Shown piece by piece: positions 9,866-22,602 of a DNA stretch of 64,000 bases (position 1 is the stretch's first letter; each line of letters opens with the position of its first letter). The position numbers and the translations under genes are program-made. Under the pieces are notes generated by a model. It saw only the letters and a list, made by a program, of their open reading frames with translations, was not told where the DNA came from and did no database searches. This DNA comes from Puffinus mauretanicus (Eukaryota; Chordata; Aves; Procellariiformes; Procellariidae), in the NCBI GenBank assembly GCA_023333565.1, contig JAJKFH010002480.1, positions 868,001 to 932,000 on the forward strand, written 5' to 3'.

Positions 9866-11866
9866 GTGAGTGCCGGCGGGGGCGCCTGCAGGTGCCCGGG
9901 GGCGCCGCTACCCCCGGCCCGGCCCGGCCCAGCGGCCTCCCCCCGCGCGGCGGCTGCGGCGGGCTCTGCGGGCGGCGGCCTGCCAGGGGCGGCGGCGCGG
10001 GGGAAGGGGGGTTCTCGGCTCCGCTCCGCTCCGCTCGCCGGGGCCGCGGGCCGGGCCGGGGGGCAGCCGCCGTCCTCCGCCGGGGGGGCCGGGAGCGGCG
10101 CCCCGGGGCGCGGCCGCGCCTGCCCGGGCGTCCCTTCCTGGCGCTGGCGGAGCCGGAGGCGTTCCAGCCCGGCTGCGGGAGCCTTCCCGGACGCGGCCCC
10201 GCTGCCGTGCGGGGCAGGTGCGGGGCCGGGCGGCGTGTCCCCGGGCGCTCGGCGGCGGAGCGGGGCGGGAGGGCCGGGCCGGGCCGGGCCGCTGTGCGGG
10301 GGCTGCCCCGGCCCCTGTCCTGGAAGTGCGGGTGCTCGAGAAAAGCAGTTATTTAGGTTAGATTTTTCACGAAGACGGTAACTTCAGAGGGACGTCACCA
10401 GTCTGGGTGCGTGCACATCGTGGCGTTGAGCAAAATCCCATCTCGTACTCGCTGTACTGCCTGTCCCTTCGGGAGTTTCTAGACTAACTGGGTGGAAATA
10501 CAGCTTTTTTTTTTTTTCTTCTTCTTTCTAGAGAAAGTTCTTCAACTTAGAACTTTGTTTTGCATCTGGTTACTGCAAACAAATCAGTTTGTTAAGATGT
10601 TACTATAGTGGAAGAGAAAAATGCAGGGATGTCGTCTGTATAAAATGGTTGGTTTAGAATGATTATTTCTTTGAGAAAGAAATCATTGCTTTTGGTGATT
10701 TTTTGAGGGGGGGAATATATGCTGCAAAACGTGTGGCAGTAGCAGAAGGACACAGGTGACAGAAGTAGAGATAGTGAAACGGCATGAGAGCAGGTTTAAC
10801 AAAGGGATGTAACGGACAGGAGAGAGGTATGGAAATAATTAATAATAACATTGAATAAATAGCTGGACTATATCTTCTTTAGCACTACAGGAAAAAGGTT
10901 CTGATGAAACGACAACATGTTCCAAAGTGACAACAGGGAAATAATTTGCATAACGAATAATTAACCGATGGTACTTATTACTGCAGGGGAAGTTTGAGGG
11001 TGAGAGCCCGAGGTCAGGCACTTGGAAGCGGTGGTGGATCGCAGGCTCCCGCCGGGGCGCGTGGGCTCTGTCTGCTTTTGTTTGGTGCTGGCCCTTGCCA
11101 GACCTGCTGACATATAACAATATTATGACAATTTAAAGTAGATAAAAGAGAAAGAAATGAAAGGGTTGGCATCCCTGGTTTCACTGAAATGAGTGGCAGA
11201 ACTGCTGTACGTGGGTGGTTGGGACGTGGAAGGTTGGAAACCCACGGTGTCGGGAGTCCCTCTGCGCGCAGGGTGGCGCGGGCTGAGCTGGGAGCGCTGC
11301 TGTGAGGTTTTCTGCGGAGCGGAGCACCCCGGCGGTCCGTCTGGAGGGGAGGGGGATGCTGGGCGTACGCTGAGCCGAGCTCTGCGGTTGGAGCCTGTGC
11401 TTTTGCAATTTAAATTTTGAGGCCTATGTCACTCTGCTTTCCTCAGCTCGCGTCGGATCAGGTGTAGACTAGAACGTTGTAAAATGGAATTGGACTTCCC
11501 TGAATTTAAAGGCTGGGCTTCTGAGCTACAAAACTTCTTTAGGCTTAGTTGAAACAAAAGGTGCTTGGATAGAAAAGTGATGGCGATGACTGAACATTCT
11601 AAGTTTTATAACCAGTTAGTCTCCGGACTTGGGAAAATTTTGAAAACTTATTACCCTGTATGTATGTAATTGTGGAGTCTGCCTAATTTACATGACACCT
11701 AAAAGGTGTGCACAGGATTTTGCAGTTGTTACTTACTTGGGCTACCGAGGAAAGACACGCAGGCAACAGATTTCTTAGTCTAATATGCGAGAGGGAGAGT
11801 GGCAGGCTGTATTTATTGTCCCATTTCCTTAAAGCCATCATTGGATTAAATTTATTTTGAATGGCA

Positions 11867-12016
11867 GGCAAGGATCTGAGTCCAAGGATACTCAGTTGTA
11901 CTATGAGGCAGTTGAATCAGTGGGCAAAATTGGAGCATTATGTGAGCAATTTGTAATTCGCTTGAGTCAGGAAGCAGAGTCAGAGCTGTCCTGTGAAAAC
12001 TCCTCTCAGCTGCAGC
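11867..12016 (+). other. Coding-looking frame between splice-like sites, unrecognised
   Basis: A stretch of about 50 codons of mixed, non-repetitive composition lies between an AG at 11865/11866 (GAATGGCAG|G) and a weak donor-like CGGAGG|GTATGG at 12016/12017. It includes the blocks YYEAVESVGKIGALCEQ and IRLSQEAESEL, which look amphipathic and helix-forming. The frame stays open beyond the donor to 12147. I know no family with this sequence and its phase does not fit candidate exon B. It may be chance, a decayed exon or an alternative cassette exon. Confidence 0.2.
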
Positions 12017-15000
12017 GGAGGGTATGGTTTCCATACATCCACTGCACAGCGCCGGCGTTCCCTGCAGTGGGAACAGCCTGGCTTTGTGATTTCTTTTCGC
12101 TTACCCACAAAATCCTCCTTTATGCTCGCTGTCTCAAAGTGTGGTGAAGCACAGCTGTGCCCCGTGCTGCATCGGCACAAGCTTCGTGTTTTTCTGGGCT
12201 GAAAGCTGTATTGCAAACATGGGAAATCACCAGTTCAGAGGTATCTGAGGACTGCCTGCAGCTCGGGCCCTCCTAGGCAGATGTCTGAGCTGCGTTCTTC
12301 ACCCTCGTGGCAGAAGACATTAGAGTTTTAGATCTAGTAGATCAGCAAGGCAATTGCTGGTATCTATCTCAAGTATCAACAAAACAGTTTAATTAGTGGA
12401 AGCAGAAAGTTTGAATTTAAAATTTCTTTGGTATAGTATTATCTAATTGTGGAAGTAATCATAATCATAATTCAGAATTGTCTTTACTCAAAGGTTTTTC
12501 CGTAGGCAGTCAGGACCAAGAATACTCTTTCACTGACTCGCTGCGGTTGGTGTACAGCATTGTGAGGGCTTTCAGCCCAGCTCATCCTGGTGAGACTTAG
12601 GCGATTGCCAAAGCATAATCCTAAGGAAGGCGCTGGAGTGGGGGTTTAGTAGGGTGCTGTGCAGGTTCCTGCAGTACCTGCCGTCGCAGCAGCCGCAGCG
12701 CGGGCGCCTCGGGAAGGCTGGGGCTGCGGGTAAGGCTCTGCGCTGGGCTGCGGCCAGTGACGGGCATGCAGCTGGCGGTGGCGTGCCTGGGGGGCGGCAC
12801 GTAAAAATTTCAGGGGGTTTTGCTGATTTTTCTTTAGGCTGGAAATGCTCTTAGTTCATTCTGCTTTGGGAAGTTCAACAATATAATCAGAAATAAATAA
12901 GTGTGAATCGAGCTGCTTCAAGCCTTAAATGTAGACATTCATTTTCAGTTTTGGAGAAAAGTTAATTTTGTTTTGCTTTATTCCACCTCTTGAATTCTAG
13001 TACTCTCTTGCTTCACTAAGTCTCAGATGCTGTTCATCATTTACTAGTATTACTTGGTAATAATTACTGAGTTTATCTTTATTCTGCTTCCAACAGCGAG
13101 GCCAAGGATTGAATAAACTAACATTTTTAGACCCCTCCATGACAAATACCACACACTGACAAGCATTTGAAAGTAGCAGGTGCTGCTGTTGCTTTCTTTT
13201 AAAACTGTTTTGCATGGAGGTTTCTGGTGCTTGTCTAGTTTGCATGTCTCAGGAGCACTGAAAATGCTATTTTCCAAAATTTCATAAGCAGCGAAGATAC
13301 GATTGAAAAGAATCGATAATGTAGTTCACTGCAGTCTGTCCTCCAAGGGATTTTTAGAGGGCTGGTAAATGTACTATTCTGTGGCCTTTGCACAAGTCCG
13401 AGCTGCATCACTTTGCATCCCTGCATCAGGTGCAAATCTGACTTTCCTGAACTTAGAGCCCAGGTGTATTGGAAACCTGGAAAATAAATTTGAAGTACAG
13501 TAGATAGTGATGTTGAAACAAACAGTAAACGGTCAAAAGGGTGTTGCTCCACAGGGCCATTATTTTGGTTGCCCAGAGGAGACAGACCGTTAAAGCTGCA
13601 TGGTTTTTACCGTATTGTCCAGGATGGGTTGTGTGGCCACAGTAAACGTTCTTATATGTGTGGTGTAGATGAAGATCTCATGGCTAGTTCAGAGTAAAAC
13701 ATACGCTTTCCTCTGTTTTTATTTCCCTTGAGTACTTGTTTGATTCTGCTGCTTCAGATTTAATGCAGAGGTGGTAACGACACAGGAATGCCTGTAATTA
13801 GGAGGATGAGCCTTAGCACCTCTTGATGTCCAGAATAGAGGATGATTGCTACTTAGGAACCACATGTATAAACTGCAACCATCATTTTCCTAACAGCGCT
13901 AACACCGAGGAAGTCACACGTGTTGGATTATAAAAGACGCCTTGCAGTAGCTATTCATTACCTTCAAAGGCTTAATATGTGTTTTCCTTTGCCTTATGCA
14001 CATTTTAAATGCAAATGCTATGAAGAAGTGATTTTGCTGTTAACAAAGATCAGCTCATTAAGATAAAACGGCAAAAAAAGTTCTGTTCCCTTTTGTTGTC
14101 ATATTTTTGTGATTTTTGTCCATGCTGAGGATGGCTTCTGTAACTATGAATATTTATCAGAAAATTCCTGCAATGGCTCCTGCCCACAGGAATTTTACTG
14201 TGGTTGTATTTTGTGTATTTTTATGATGGTTTTCCAGTATGAGCGAGGAAGGACACTAATGTCAGCGATCAGGTGTTGCCTGAAATGATCTGGTTTTGTA
14301 CTGTGGTTGGTTCGTAAGCGAAGGCAGAATAATCCTGCACACAAACGTGCAGGTACTGCCAGAGGGCTCAGAGATCTGCAAGCAAAGCTCGGATGTGTAG
14401 ATCCAGGGTTTTGGTTAATGTGCTTTATACACCTAACGCTGTAAGGTGTGGGGTCTGGCTGGGTTTGACTGCTTCCCTCGGGACTCCTATGTTCAAATCT
14501 GTCCTGCTGTTCCCAGCCCCGCAGGGCAGAGGGGCGGCAGGAGAACCTGGGGCAGGCAGAGGCTCTAGGGCTTTGCTTTGCCTGCGTATGTGGTCGTCTC
14601 CACTATTTGTATTCCTTGGGGATTAGAGCAGTTGCCTATGACTATTATTATTTTTTAAATTTTATTAACAATTATATACTGTAAACTTAGTTTCCTAAGT
14701 AATGCAGCAAAGTAAACGACGTTTCCTTCCTACTACCCCATAATTATTTACCAACAGGATAAACACGTGAATGGTTTTTCGTTGCTATCCTCGGTGACAT
14801 TTGGAGTCTGTTCTCCCGTGAATATGTGCAATGGTGATTCCCATTAGTGTCAATGAGAGCTCAGAGCAATTAATGAGGAAAGAGAAGGGACCATTAAAAC
14901 TGTATCACAGTTGTGATGAAATTTGAATACATGTGCCAATAAATAAAGATTTACTACAAAAAGTTGAGAGATGAAGGTTTTGCATATGGCATTTTATAAC

Positions 15001-18000
15001 GGAGTGTGGTTCCTGGTAAGGATGTTCAAGCGAGCAGTCGATGTCACCCCTTCCCATTCTACCCTGCAGTGTGCGCAGGGTGAACGTCTTAGTCATTGCT
15101 TCATTTGGAGAACAAAGCCAGCGACAAATGTTGGTTTACACTGTTATGTGCATTCAGAACCAGCAGTAAATTTTCCTGCTCTGAGGCTAATCTGAAATTT
15201 CTTCCATAGCTTCAGTGGACGCAATAGGAGAGCAACAGCAGCAGCGCTGAGCTGGTGTAGGTCGACGCACACGAGGCTGTCTGTGCCCGTCGGGCTGTTT
15301 AATGACTGTGTGAGGGTTTGATGTGTGCTGACCTCAGGATGAAATCCAGCTATGTATCAGGAGAACTGCTTTTCCTCTGGGATCAAAAATGTGTGCTTGC
15401 TGTCAGCTACTACCCTGTGAAATAGTCCACATTTCAAATTATGTGCATATGATACATTGTTATAAAAGAATATTTTTATCCAAAGTATCTTTATTTTAGG
15501 TAGCTGGGAAAACTCTCTTTTAATGTACTATAAAGAAAAAAAGTCAAAGTTTGCAATAGATATAATCTGTCTTCACTGAAGTCTAACTTAATTTCTCACT
15601 AAATGCAGCTTGAATTTTCAGTGGCATGATTGCTATTTGGTATTAATTAGAAATACCAGCAGCAATTTATAAGGTAAAGGTATACTTCTGTCACTAGGAT
15701 GCTGAATAGTGCGCTCGGAGTTCATTTTTGTTTGGATCTATAGATTGCACAGGAAAACCGAGGAAGCCATGACTGAGTAAACCAAAATTGGCTGAGAGTT
15801 TTGTGTAGCCAGATTATCGTTTCCACGAGCCAAGTGTATAATCGGCATTAACCCAGCGCGGGACCCGGGCAGCGCTGCCCCCCCGCTGCCATGCAGCCCG
15901 CGTGCCAGCTCAGCCCCCCGGTCTGTGTGTCCTGCGGCAGCCCCGCTGCTCCCGCAGCTGCCAGTCGCTGCTGGCAAGGAGTCTCGGAGAGAAACAACTT
16001 CCAGCCCTTATTTGAGCACTATCAGAAAGTGCGCAAGTGCCTGTGCTGTTCTTAGGACCTTGTGCTTTTGGCAAATGTGCCAAATATTTGTTTTCACAGA
16101 AAAATATTTTGGGACATAAATGTGCAAGCTGTATATCGGTGGCTGAATTGGAATGAATTTCAGCACAATAAAAAGAAATAAGTACTAGAGAGGTTAAAAT
16201 ATGTCTAGTCATTTGATATTTTGAGAAGTGAGCTTTCTCATTGCTAGTACAGCTGTATTTGACTCATTTTATCAGTTCTTTGTTTGAATTTACAGGTGGC
16301 AGTTTAAATTTCTACATATAGTCCAGGTTTTCCTATTGGAAGCGTACGGCTGTCTGCTGCTGAGGGAGGCTGCTGTTGTAAAAGGAATTTCTTTTCACTT
16401 ACGTACTTGTCATTAATGTTACATTCAGAGTTGGTTCTTACAAAAGTGCATCAGTCTTGCTTGCAGGGGCACAGAAAAAATTAACAGAGCGCGCACTGAA
16501 TTTTCCCCTTATCTCACTATGCCACATTTTATATGTCTTGTAGTGAGATGTTTTGTTTCTACGGTTTCAGACTTTGTGTTTCAGAAGATTAATAGACTTA
16601 GCAGCCCTGTTTGCTAAGCTTAGTGATGATAACAATGTAATAAGTCATGAGACGGTCGCAGATCATCTGACAAGGCAAAATAGCCTTGGGCTTGAGCTTG
16701 GGGCAGGTATTTTTTGGAGAGAAAAGTAAAATGTTGAAAGCATTATAAATAACGCGTCCTGACTTGGGTGCTTGTAAGTTCAAGTTTGCCTGAAGAGCCT
16801 GCATGGGAAGCTCGGTTGACAGCCTCAATACAGAGAGCGAGCGAGCGCATTCGTAAGGTACACGCGTGGTATTTAACGCAGCAGGTACAAAGCACAACAC
16901 GGTTCCTCTGGCTGAGCCCGGGTGAAGATGCCAGCGGTGCAGGCTGGAGGAGCGGCGCGGTGCCGGACCCCGGGCTCCCGCAGCCGTTGCTGCCCGCGCT
17001 GCCTGGAGCGGCTCCGCACATTCCTGCTGCGCTGCTGGCTCCCGCGCGAGTGAGTCCGACTGCGAGCGGTGAGTAAGGCCTTGGGAACCCAGAGCATGTT
17101 TGGGCTCTGGGCCCAATCCTGCTTCCAGAGAAGTTAATGGGCATTTTTCCTTCTAAAAAAGGGAGAGCGATCAGAGCTCGTCAGCTCGGTTCTGCAAGGC
17201 CCTCGGCGCTCCGCTCTCGGTAGTCCTTTAAGCCCAAGCTCCCCCTTGGCCCGGGGAGGAGATGGTCCGCGGGTGCGCGGCCGAAGCCCGCGGCAGGTCA
17301 GCCTGCAGCGGGGCGCGTGGGACGGGAGCTCGCTCCTGAGACTGCTTCAGCGCTGGCATTGCAGCGACGTTATCTCCGCTGCAGTGACACCTACACAATG
17401 CTCAAGGAGATAAGCTTTTCTTTTAAGTTTAAGGAAATTGCTGTAGGAGAAAATGAAGTTTGCTGCGTTAATGGGGTCTGGATGTACCCAAAGTCTCGAG
17501 CCTTTAAACTCCGTGCTCCCCAGGGGCACCGTGGAGGAGCGTGCAGGCTCGGGGAGCTCGCTGAACCAGGCAGATGTGTCAGGTTTTCCGAGCAGGTTGC
17601 CAAGCTGAAGGCAGCAGTAATTAGGCCTGGATTCACCATAGAAAATACGTGTCTCTGTGTGCGCAGGCGCCCGAGAGCCGGTGCTCCAACATCTGCTGAG
17701 TTTGCTCGCGGAGGTGCAGGCGGGATGGCGGCTGCTCTGGGGCTGGCTGCGCAGAACTGCCCGCCCTTCCTCCTCCTCGCCGACCCCCGAGGGTCGGTGC
17801 TCGCCATCCTGACTGACACTGGCTGTTTGGGTGCTGCTTGTGCCATCTGGCTTCCATGAAGAAAGGTCCTATCAACTGCACATGCTGATAAACGCAGCGT
17901 GATTTACTTGTGAGAAATAAGCTCTAGTATTTTTTTTCTGTGATTTTGAGGCTGGGGAAAAAAAATCCAAACAAAAGGTGTTTCTTCCAGTGTTTGGAAG

Positions 18001-21000
18001 ACTTTATTAGGTCCTGGGCAGTATTCTTGATTTCGTGTGATCACTTTTGATTTTCAGTGAAATCCCTTCCATATGTAGTTTTATACGGGAATCCTTCAGT
18101 GCTCGATACACAGGCAAAACTTAAACTGACTTTGAGACTTCTTTCACAAGCAGTGAAAAAATCAAAGGTAGTGAGACCGTGATACTAATAATGTAATTAT
18201 GTGCTTTTCAGCTTTTGATGTGTAGCAGTTAAAAATGTTCTTCTGGGAGTGCAGACACTTGCTGCTATGACTTAGCTTTGCAGACTGCTTAGAAGAAAGT
18301 CTCTGGGAAAATATCTTGCTTGCTGCTTATCAGCATTTTATTGAGCTCTTGTATTTATGTGCAAATATATTCCATAAATAAATCTTTAACGATGTGATTT
18401 TTTTGTGAAAAGTAGATGCAGCTCTGTTCAATTCTTCTAATTAAATACAGCTAATGGTGGCAACTAAACTACAAGTATTTGAACTTCTTTCACTCATTTT
18501 TCTGCATGACTGACAAAATTATTGCTTTGGGTTTGTTTGTTTTGTTCTCTACAACTTCTAAGCATTCTGTTTTTAATCACCATTTTTATAAAAATTGCTT
18601 TTTCTTAAATCTTTTCAGAAGCTATTTTCCAAATATTCCGTGTTTTTTCTGTAAGACTAGAATTTTAAACTTTCATATTCAGTGCTTTTAAATGGCTTTT
18701 AGAGGTAAGAGTGAGAATACAAGGAAAACGGTAATCTTTTGAGCTTTTTCCAAAATTCATTCACTGTGTTGTTCAATTTGCGTAGCTTGCACAGGTACAT
18801 TAATGAAAAAGGGGACACAGGGAGGAGAACTCAAGTAGAGGATAGAGAGGAATCTTCCATGTGAGAAATACTTTGGGAAAGCAGATAAAAATAGTGGAGG
18901 TAGACAGTTACGATAAATGTTTTGGGTGCTATGCAAGCCTCTACACTTGCCGTGCAGTGCTAAGAGCGTTAGTTGGAACAGTGCGGGGGGCTCGCAGGGG
19001 TCGGTGCGGAATCACTGGGTGCCTCGTCCCTGGAGGTCGAGGGGCGGCTCAGCTCCCCGAGCACGTGGGCTCGCACCCTCGCCGTCCGCTTGGCCGGGGG
19101 ACCTCTGCCGTGGCTCTTCTCTAGAAAGAGAATAGACAAGGAGCTGCAGAATTGGCGCTCAGCGCTCAGTGGCACCATTAAATGGGCTTGAGCGCTTTTT
19201 TGAATTGGGTTTTCCTATGGCATCGTTCTTCAAGCTGCTGTTTTGGATCGTTTAAAAAATAAGAATGTTTAAAGTAACTCTAATGACAGGGGTATAACCT
19301 GAGTCTTTTAGACACTTAAAAAAATTGTCTAAAATCTTTGGTCCACACCTGTGGTCCTTTGACATGTTAACATTGGTATTTTTATTCTGTTGTAGCAGGC
19401 TTTTTGGGGAAAGTGATCCGTTTTTACGTTGCATGAATATATAGAGGCTGTTTCTTCTTAATGAATTAATGGGAATTCGAAGGTTATGTGTTTTGTGATT
19501 TGGCACCGGTTGAGCATAAAAAAGTTTGCCTACAGAGTGAGCAAAAAGGACACAGTTCACTTCTTGCGCACGAAGGAGGCCAGACCGCCAGCCTTGTGTG
19601 CAGAGCGGTGGGAAATGCCGCTGCCTCGGCCTGACCTGCGCAGAGCGGGCTGAGAGAGCGAGTCGCAGGCACGTGTTGCTGGAACAAGGGCGATCCGGCA
19701 GCTATTACAACAGGAGACCACGAGGAATACAAGGATGCAAGAGGGTAAGGAAGGGCCCGCATTCGTTCTGCCTCAGAGACATTCCGTGATTGTTCCGTGG
19801 AAGATGGGAGCTCAGAAGTAGTTCAGATAGCTCAGCCATGCAACAGCTGTGAATAAAAACTGAGCAAGGTAGTGGGTTATGACCCAATCCATAACCCAGA
19901 AACAAAAATTATTAAAGATCTGACTGGCCGAGCTGGAAACCCCCTGTAGCTACCATTTGTGGTGACGCAGAAGAAGGTGCCACCGCGCTCACTGCACCTT
20001 CCAGCGAGGCTGCTGCTTGCTCTTTTCCTTTTTTTTAAATACGATAAGTTTAGTGAAATCAGATGGTAACACCCACGCAGTGGGTGATCTTGCATGCCTT
20101 TGTGTGTTACACCAACGGTGTCCCTGAAGCAGTTTTTACTCGGTGGCCTCAGGAACGTCCCAGGACCCTGTGCCGGTATGAGCACAGACCTTCTGGAAGG
20201 GCTGCCTTCTGGGCGCTGAAGTAACCAGAAATCTCTTTTTCATCCTCCCCCAAGTTCATCTTTATTACCCACAGTAAAAGGCTAAAAACGAGAGAAGAGT
20301 TGCACGCAAGCATGTACTGAAGCAGTGTTACACCAGCTGGGTCATTCGGAAATCGGGGAATCCACACACAAAATGAGTGTTAGAAAATTCATCACCAAAG
20401 CCAGCTCTTGATGTCATTCCCAGAGCCTGACTGCTCCCAGGAAATCGGAGAGCCCGATGCTGGGAAGGCTACAACGCAGGAGCCGCTTTTCCTTCCGACT
20501 GGCCATAGCCTCCGGAGCTGGGGAGGAAGGCCAGCCTTAAACCCTGTGCGGCGGTGCACTGCGCACCGGGAGGGTGTCCCCATGAGCTGCATCGCTGCCG
20601 TCTCGCGCGCTGGGAACAGCCTTGCTCAGAAGTCCCTTCGTAAGACACCTCCATCGGTCGTGGCGTTTCTTCTGGCTGAGGTTTTGTGCAGAAGAAGCTG
20701 TTCTGAACAGGGGCCGTTAGTGGGTTGTTTTTCATTATTATTGTTAGCTACGTAAGTCTTATGATTCGAGATGAACAAGCATAACAATAAATTATAGCAA
20801 ATACTGATTAAAAAATGGTCTCAAAGACATTTTTCACTTCTTTCCTAAAATAAAGCATAGTCATCCAATTTTTATTATTCTTTTTGATACTGGTGACTAA
20901 TTTGGAGCTTTTCCTTGATGTCTGAAGACGCATGTATTTTTTTAGCCTGGGTGAGATTGTTTATGATTCAAAATTAATCGCATCAATAAGTGTTTCTGTG

Positions 21001-21922
21001 CTGCTGAGCACTGTAAGTGTAGTGATCTCTTAAGTCAAGGAAAGCATCTGCTAAACTTGATTAGTTTTGCTGTAAACAGAAGAATCATTTTGCTCTTACA
21101 TTAGTGTGTAACGATTATCTCTGATACCTCGGATGGTGACAGAGCGTAGACAGTGGAAAACCCCATTCTCTAGGATCTAGATTCTTACATAAGTGATGAA
21201 ATAATGAAAAGAAATTTTTTTTAATTGTATTTTCTGATAAGTCTTATAAGTTGTTACTATCCTGGAAGGATATGACTGGTAAATACAAATTAAATGTAAG
21301 GCCAGAATGTATTAAAACATAGAAAATACTCTATTTTGGATTTGAGATTCTCTGAGAAACAGAATGCTCTGAACTGAAACGCAGTGGGCTTTACCTCCTG
21401 TTTTGCAACAGATGCTGGAGTAGTTTTCCAGTGCTGTCGTTGCCTTGTGATTCCCGTTACCGTTAGCAGGAGTCGGGCACTATACCCTGCACTGCTCTGG
21501 CTGTCCCTGGCGCGGCAGTGCTGCCGTTGTTGGAGACCGGGGCGATTTCGGAGGCGCGGGTCCCCCTTAGGCGGGAGGTGCTGCGTGGCGGCGCGCTCGG
21601 CAGTGCCGGGGTGCCGGCTCGGCGCTGCCACGGGTCTGCGCGGGGGAGTGCTGCTCTCCTTCAGGCCCTGCCGCGTCAGCGACACTTTCACCCATTCCCA
21701 CATAATTTTCTCACCCGTGGAGAGAAGCATGTGATTGCCACAGCGTTGCCCCGGCTCACCGTTACTGAGCTGAAGTGACCAGGCCATCGAAACCCGAGTC
21801 CTAACGCGCTGCCGAAAGCGGAACTCTGTGTAACGTGTTCCTCGTTGTCTGTATTCATCTCCCTGTTTGTTTGCCCTCAAGTCAGACGCAAGATGAAGCA
21901 ATGCTCGTAATTATAACTTCTG

Positions 21923-22141
21923 ATTGGCCTCGCCAGGAGCATGCCCGTTTATGCAGCGGGCAGTTAGTGGCAATGTGCCCCACGCTGAATCTTGCTGGAC
22001 GCCCCGGCCCTCCCTGGCAGGCCCCGCTGCGGTGTCCACCCCTCCGCGGGGCGAGCAGGGTGCGTGGCGGTTCGGGGCGTGGGGCGGCGGGGGCGCCCAG
22101 GAGCGGGAGTGGGACCGGGACCATGCACCGGTTCGGAGCAG
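21923..22141 (+). promoter_or_regulatory. CCAAT box followed by CpG patch with exon-like end
   Basis: An inverted CCAAT box (ATTGG at 21923-21927) precedes a GC-rich, CpG-dense patch (about 21990-22140). The patch ends in an ATG with fair context (ACCATGC at 22123) and a donor-like GAGCAG|GTGACAG at 22141/22142. This combination could mark a minor internal promoter and first exon. No coding family is recognised. Confidence 0.25.
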
Positions 22142-22602
22142 GTGACAGGAATAGCCTTTTCTGTTTCTGGTAATTAAGATTTAATCTCGCCGATTAATTT
22201 GACGTGTGCAAGGATGTGGTGACTGCATCCAGACTCCTAGTTCATAATTATTCACATAAAGCTATCGTTGTGCGAACGGGCGAGAGCTTTGAAATCTAGA
22301 GTTTGGTGACGGGGGCAAACGCGGGGGGGGTACCCGGACCGGGGCAGGTTAGCAAAACTGAGTGGAGGAGCTTGTTGCCTGGAGAAAATGCTATTAGTAA
22401 TAAATTAATAATAATGTTAGTACTAACCATGTATATGCCGTAATCCATCAGGTGCTCACCAGAGTGGTCTCTCCAGACTCAATTTACCCGCTGCTGGGAT
22501 CCAGCCGTTTCTGGGGAAGGAAAAAGCCACCCTTTGCAACCAGGGTCACGGGGCAGCTGCTTTAGGAAGGGAAGTGAAAAATTATGTATCTGATTTATAT
22601 CT

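Larger units (their letters stand above)
9200..10340 (+). promoter_or_regulatory. MBNL1: CpG island, candidate distal MBNL1 promoter (P1)
   Basis: About 1.1 kb of very GC-rich DNA with near-unsuppressed CpG. Visible motifs are an E-box CACGTG at 9384-9389, a TGACTCA (AP-1) site at 9409-9415, overlapping GC boxes around 9670-9690 and an NRF1-like GCATGCGC at 9775-9782. Two good splice donors on the plus strand (9552 and 9866) point to non-coding first exons spliced towards the MBNL1 coding exon 20 kb downstream. Assignment to MBNL1 is inferred from strand, distance and the lack of another gene between. Human MBNL1 also has first exons tens of kilobases upstream of its first coding exon (from memory). 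Such islands are often bidirectional, so an antisense transcript like human MBNL1-AS1 could start here, but I see nothing that proves it. Confidence 0.7.
10345..22602 (+). other. MBNL1: Intron-like non-coding region, first part
   Basis: About 12 kb between P1 and the second CR1. It is mostly AT-rich with isolated GC patches near 11200-11400, 12650-12800, 16900-17060, 17200-17330, 18970-19110, 21500-21700 and 21990-22140. A strong polypyrimidine tract plus TAG at 10505-10531 resembles a 3' splice site, but no donor follows at exon distance. A short coding-looking frame at about 11867-12016 is treated separately. Nothing else resembles a known gene. If P1 serves MBNL1, this is its first intron. 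Confidence 0.55.

Noticed and set aside
9622..10356. Open frame of 244 codons across the P1 CpG island
   Set aside because: All three plus-strand frames are open at once here, and the product is Gly/Ala/Pro/Arg-rich low complexity. This is the effect of very high GC, which makes stop codons rare.
10505..10560. Strong 3' splice-site look-alike (long T tract, CTTTCTAG)
   Set aside because: No convincing donor within exon distance and no coding or conserved look downstream; treated as a pseudo-acceptor.
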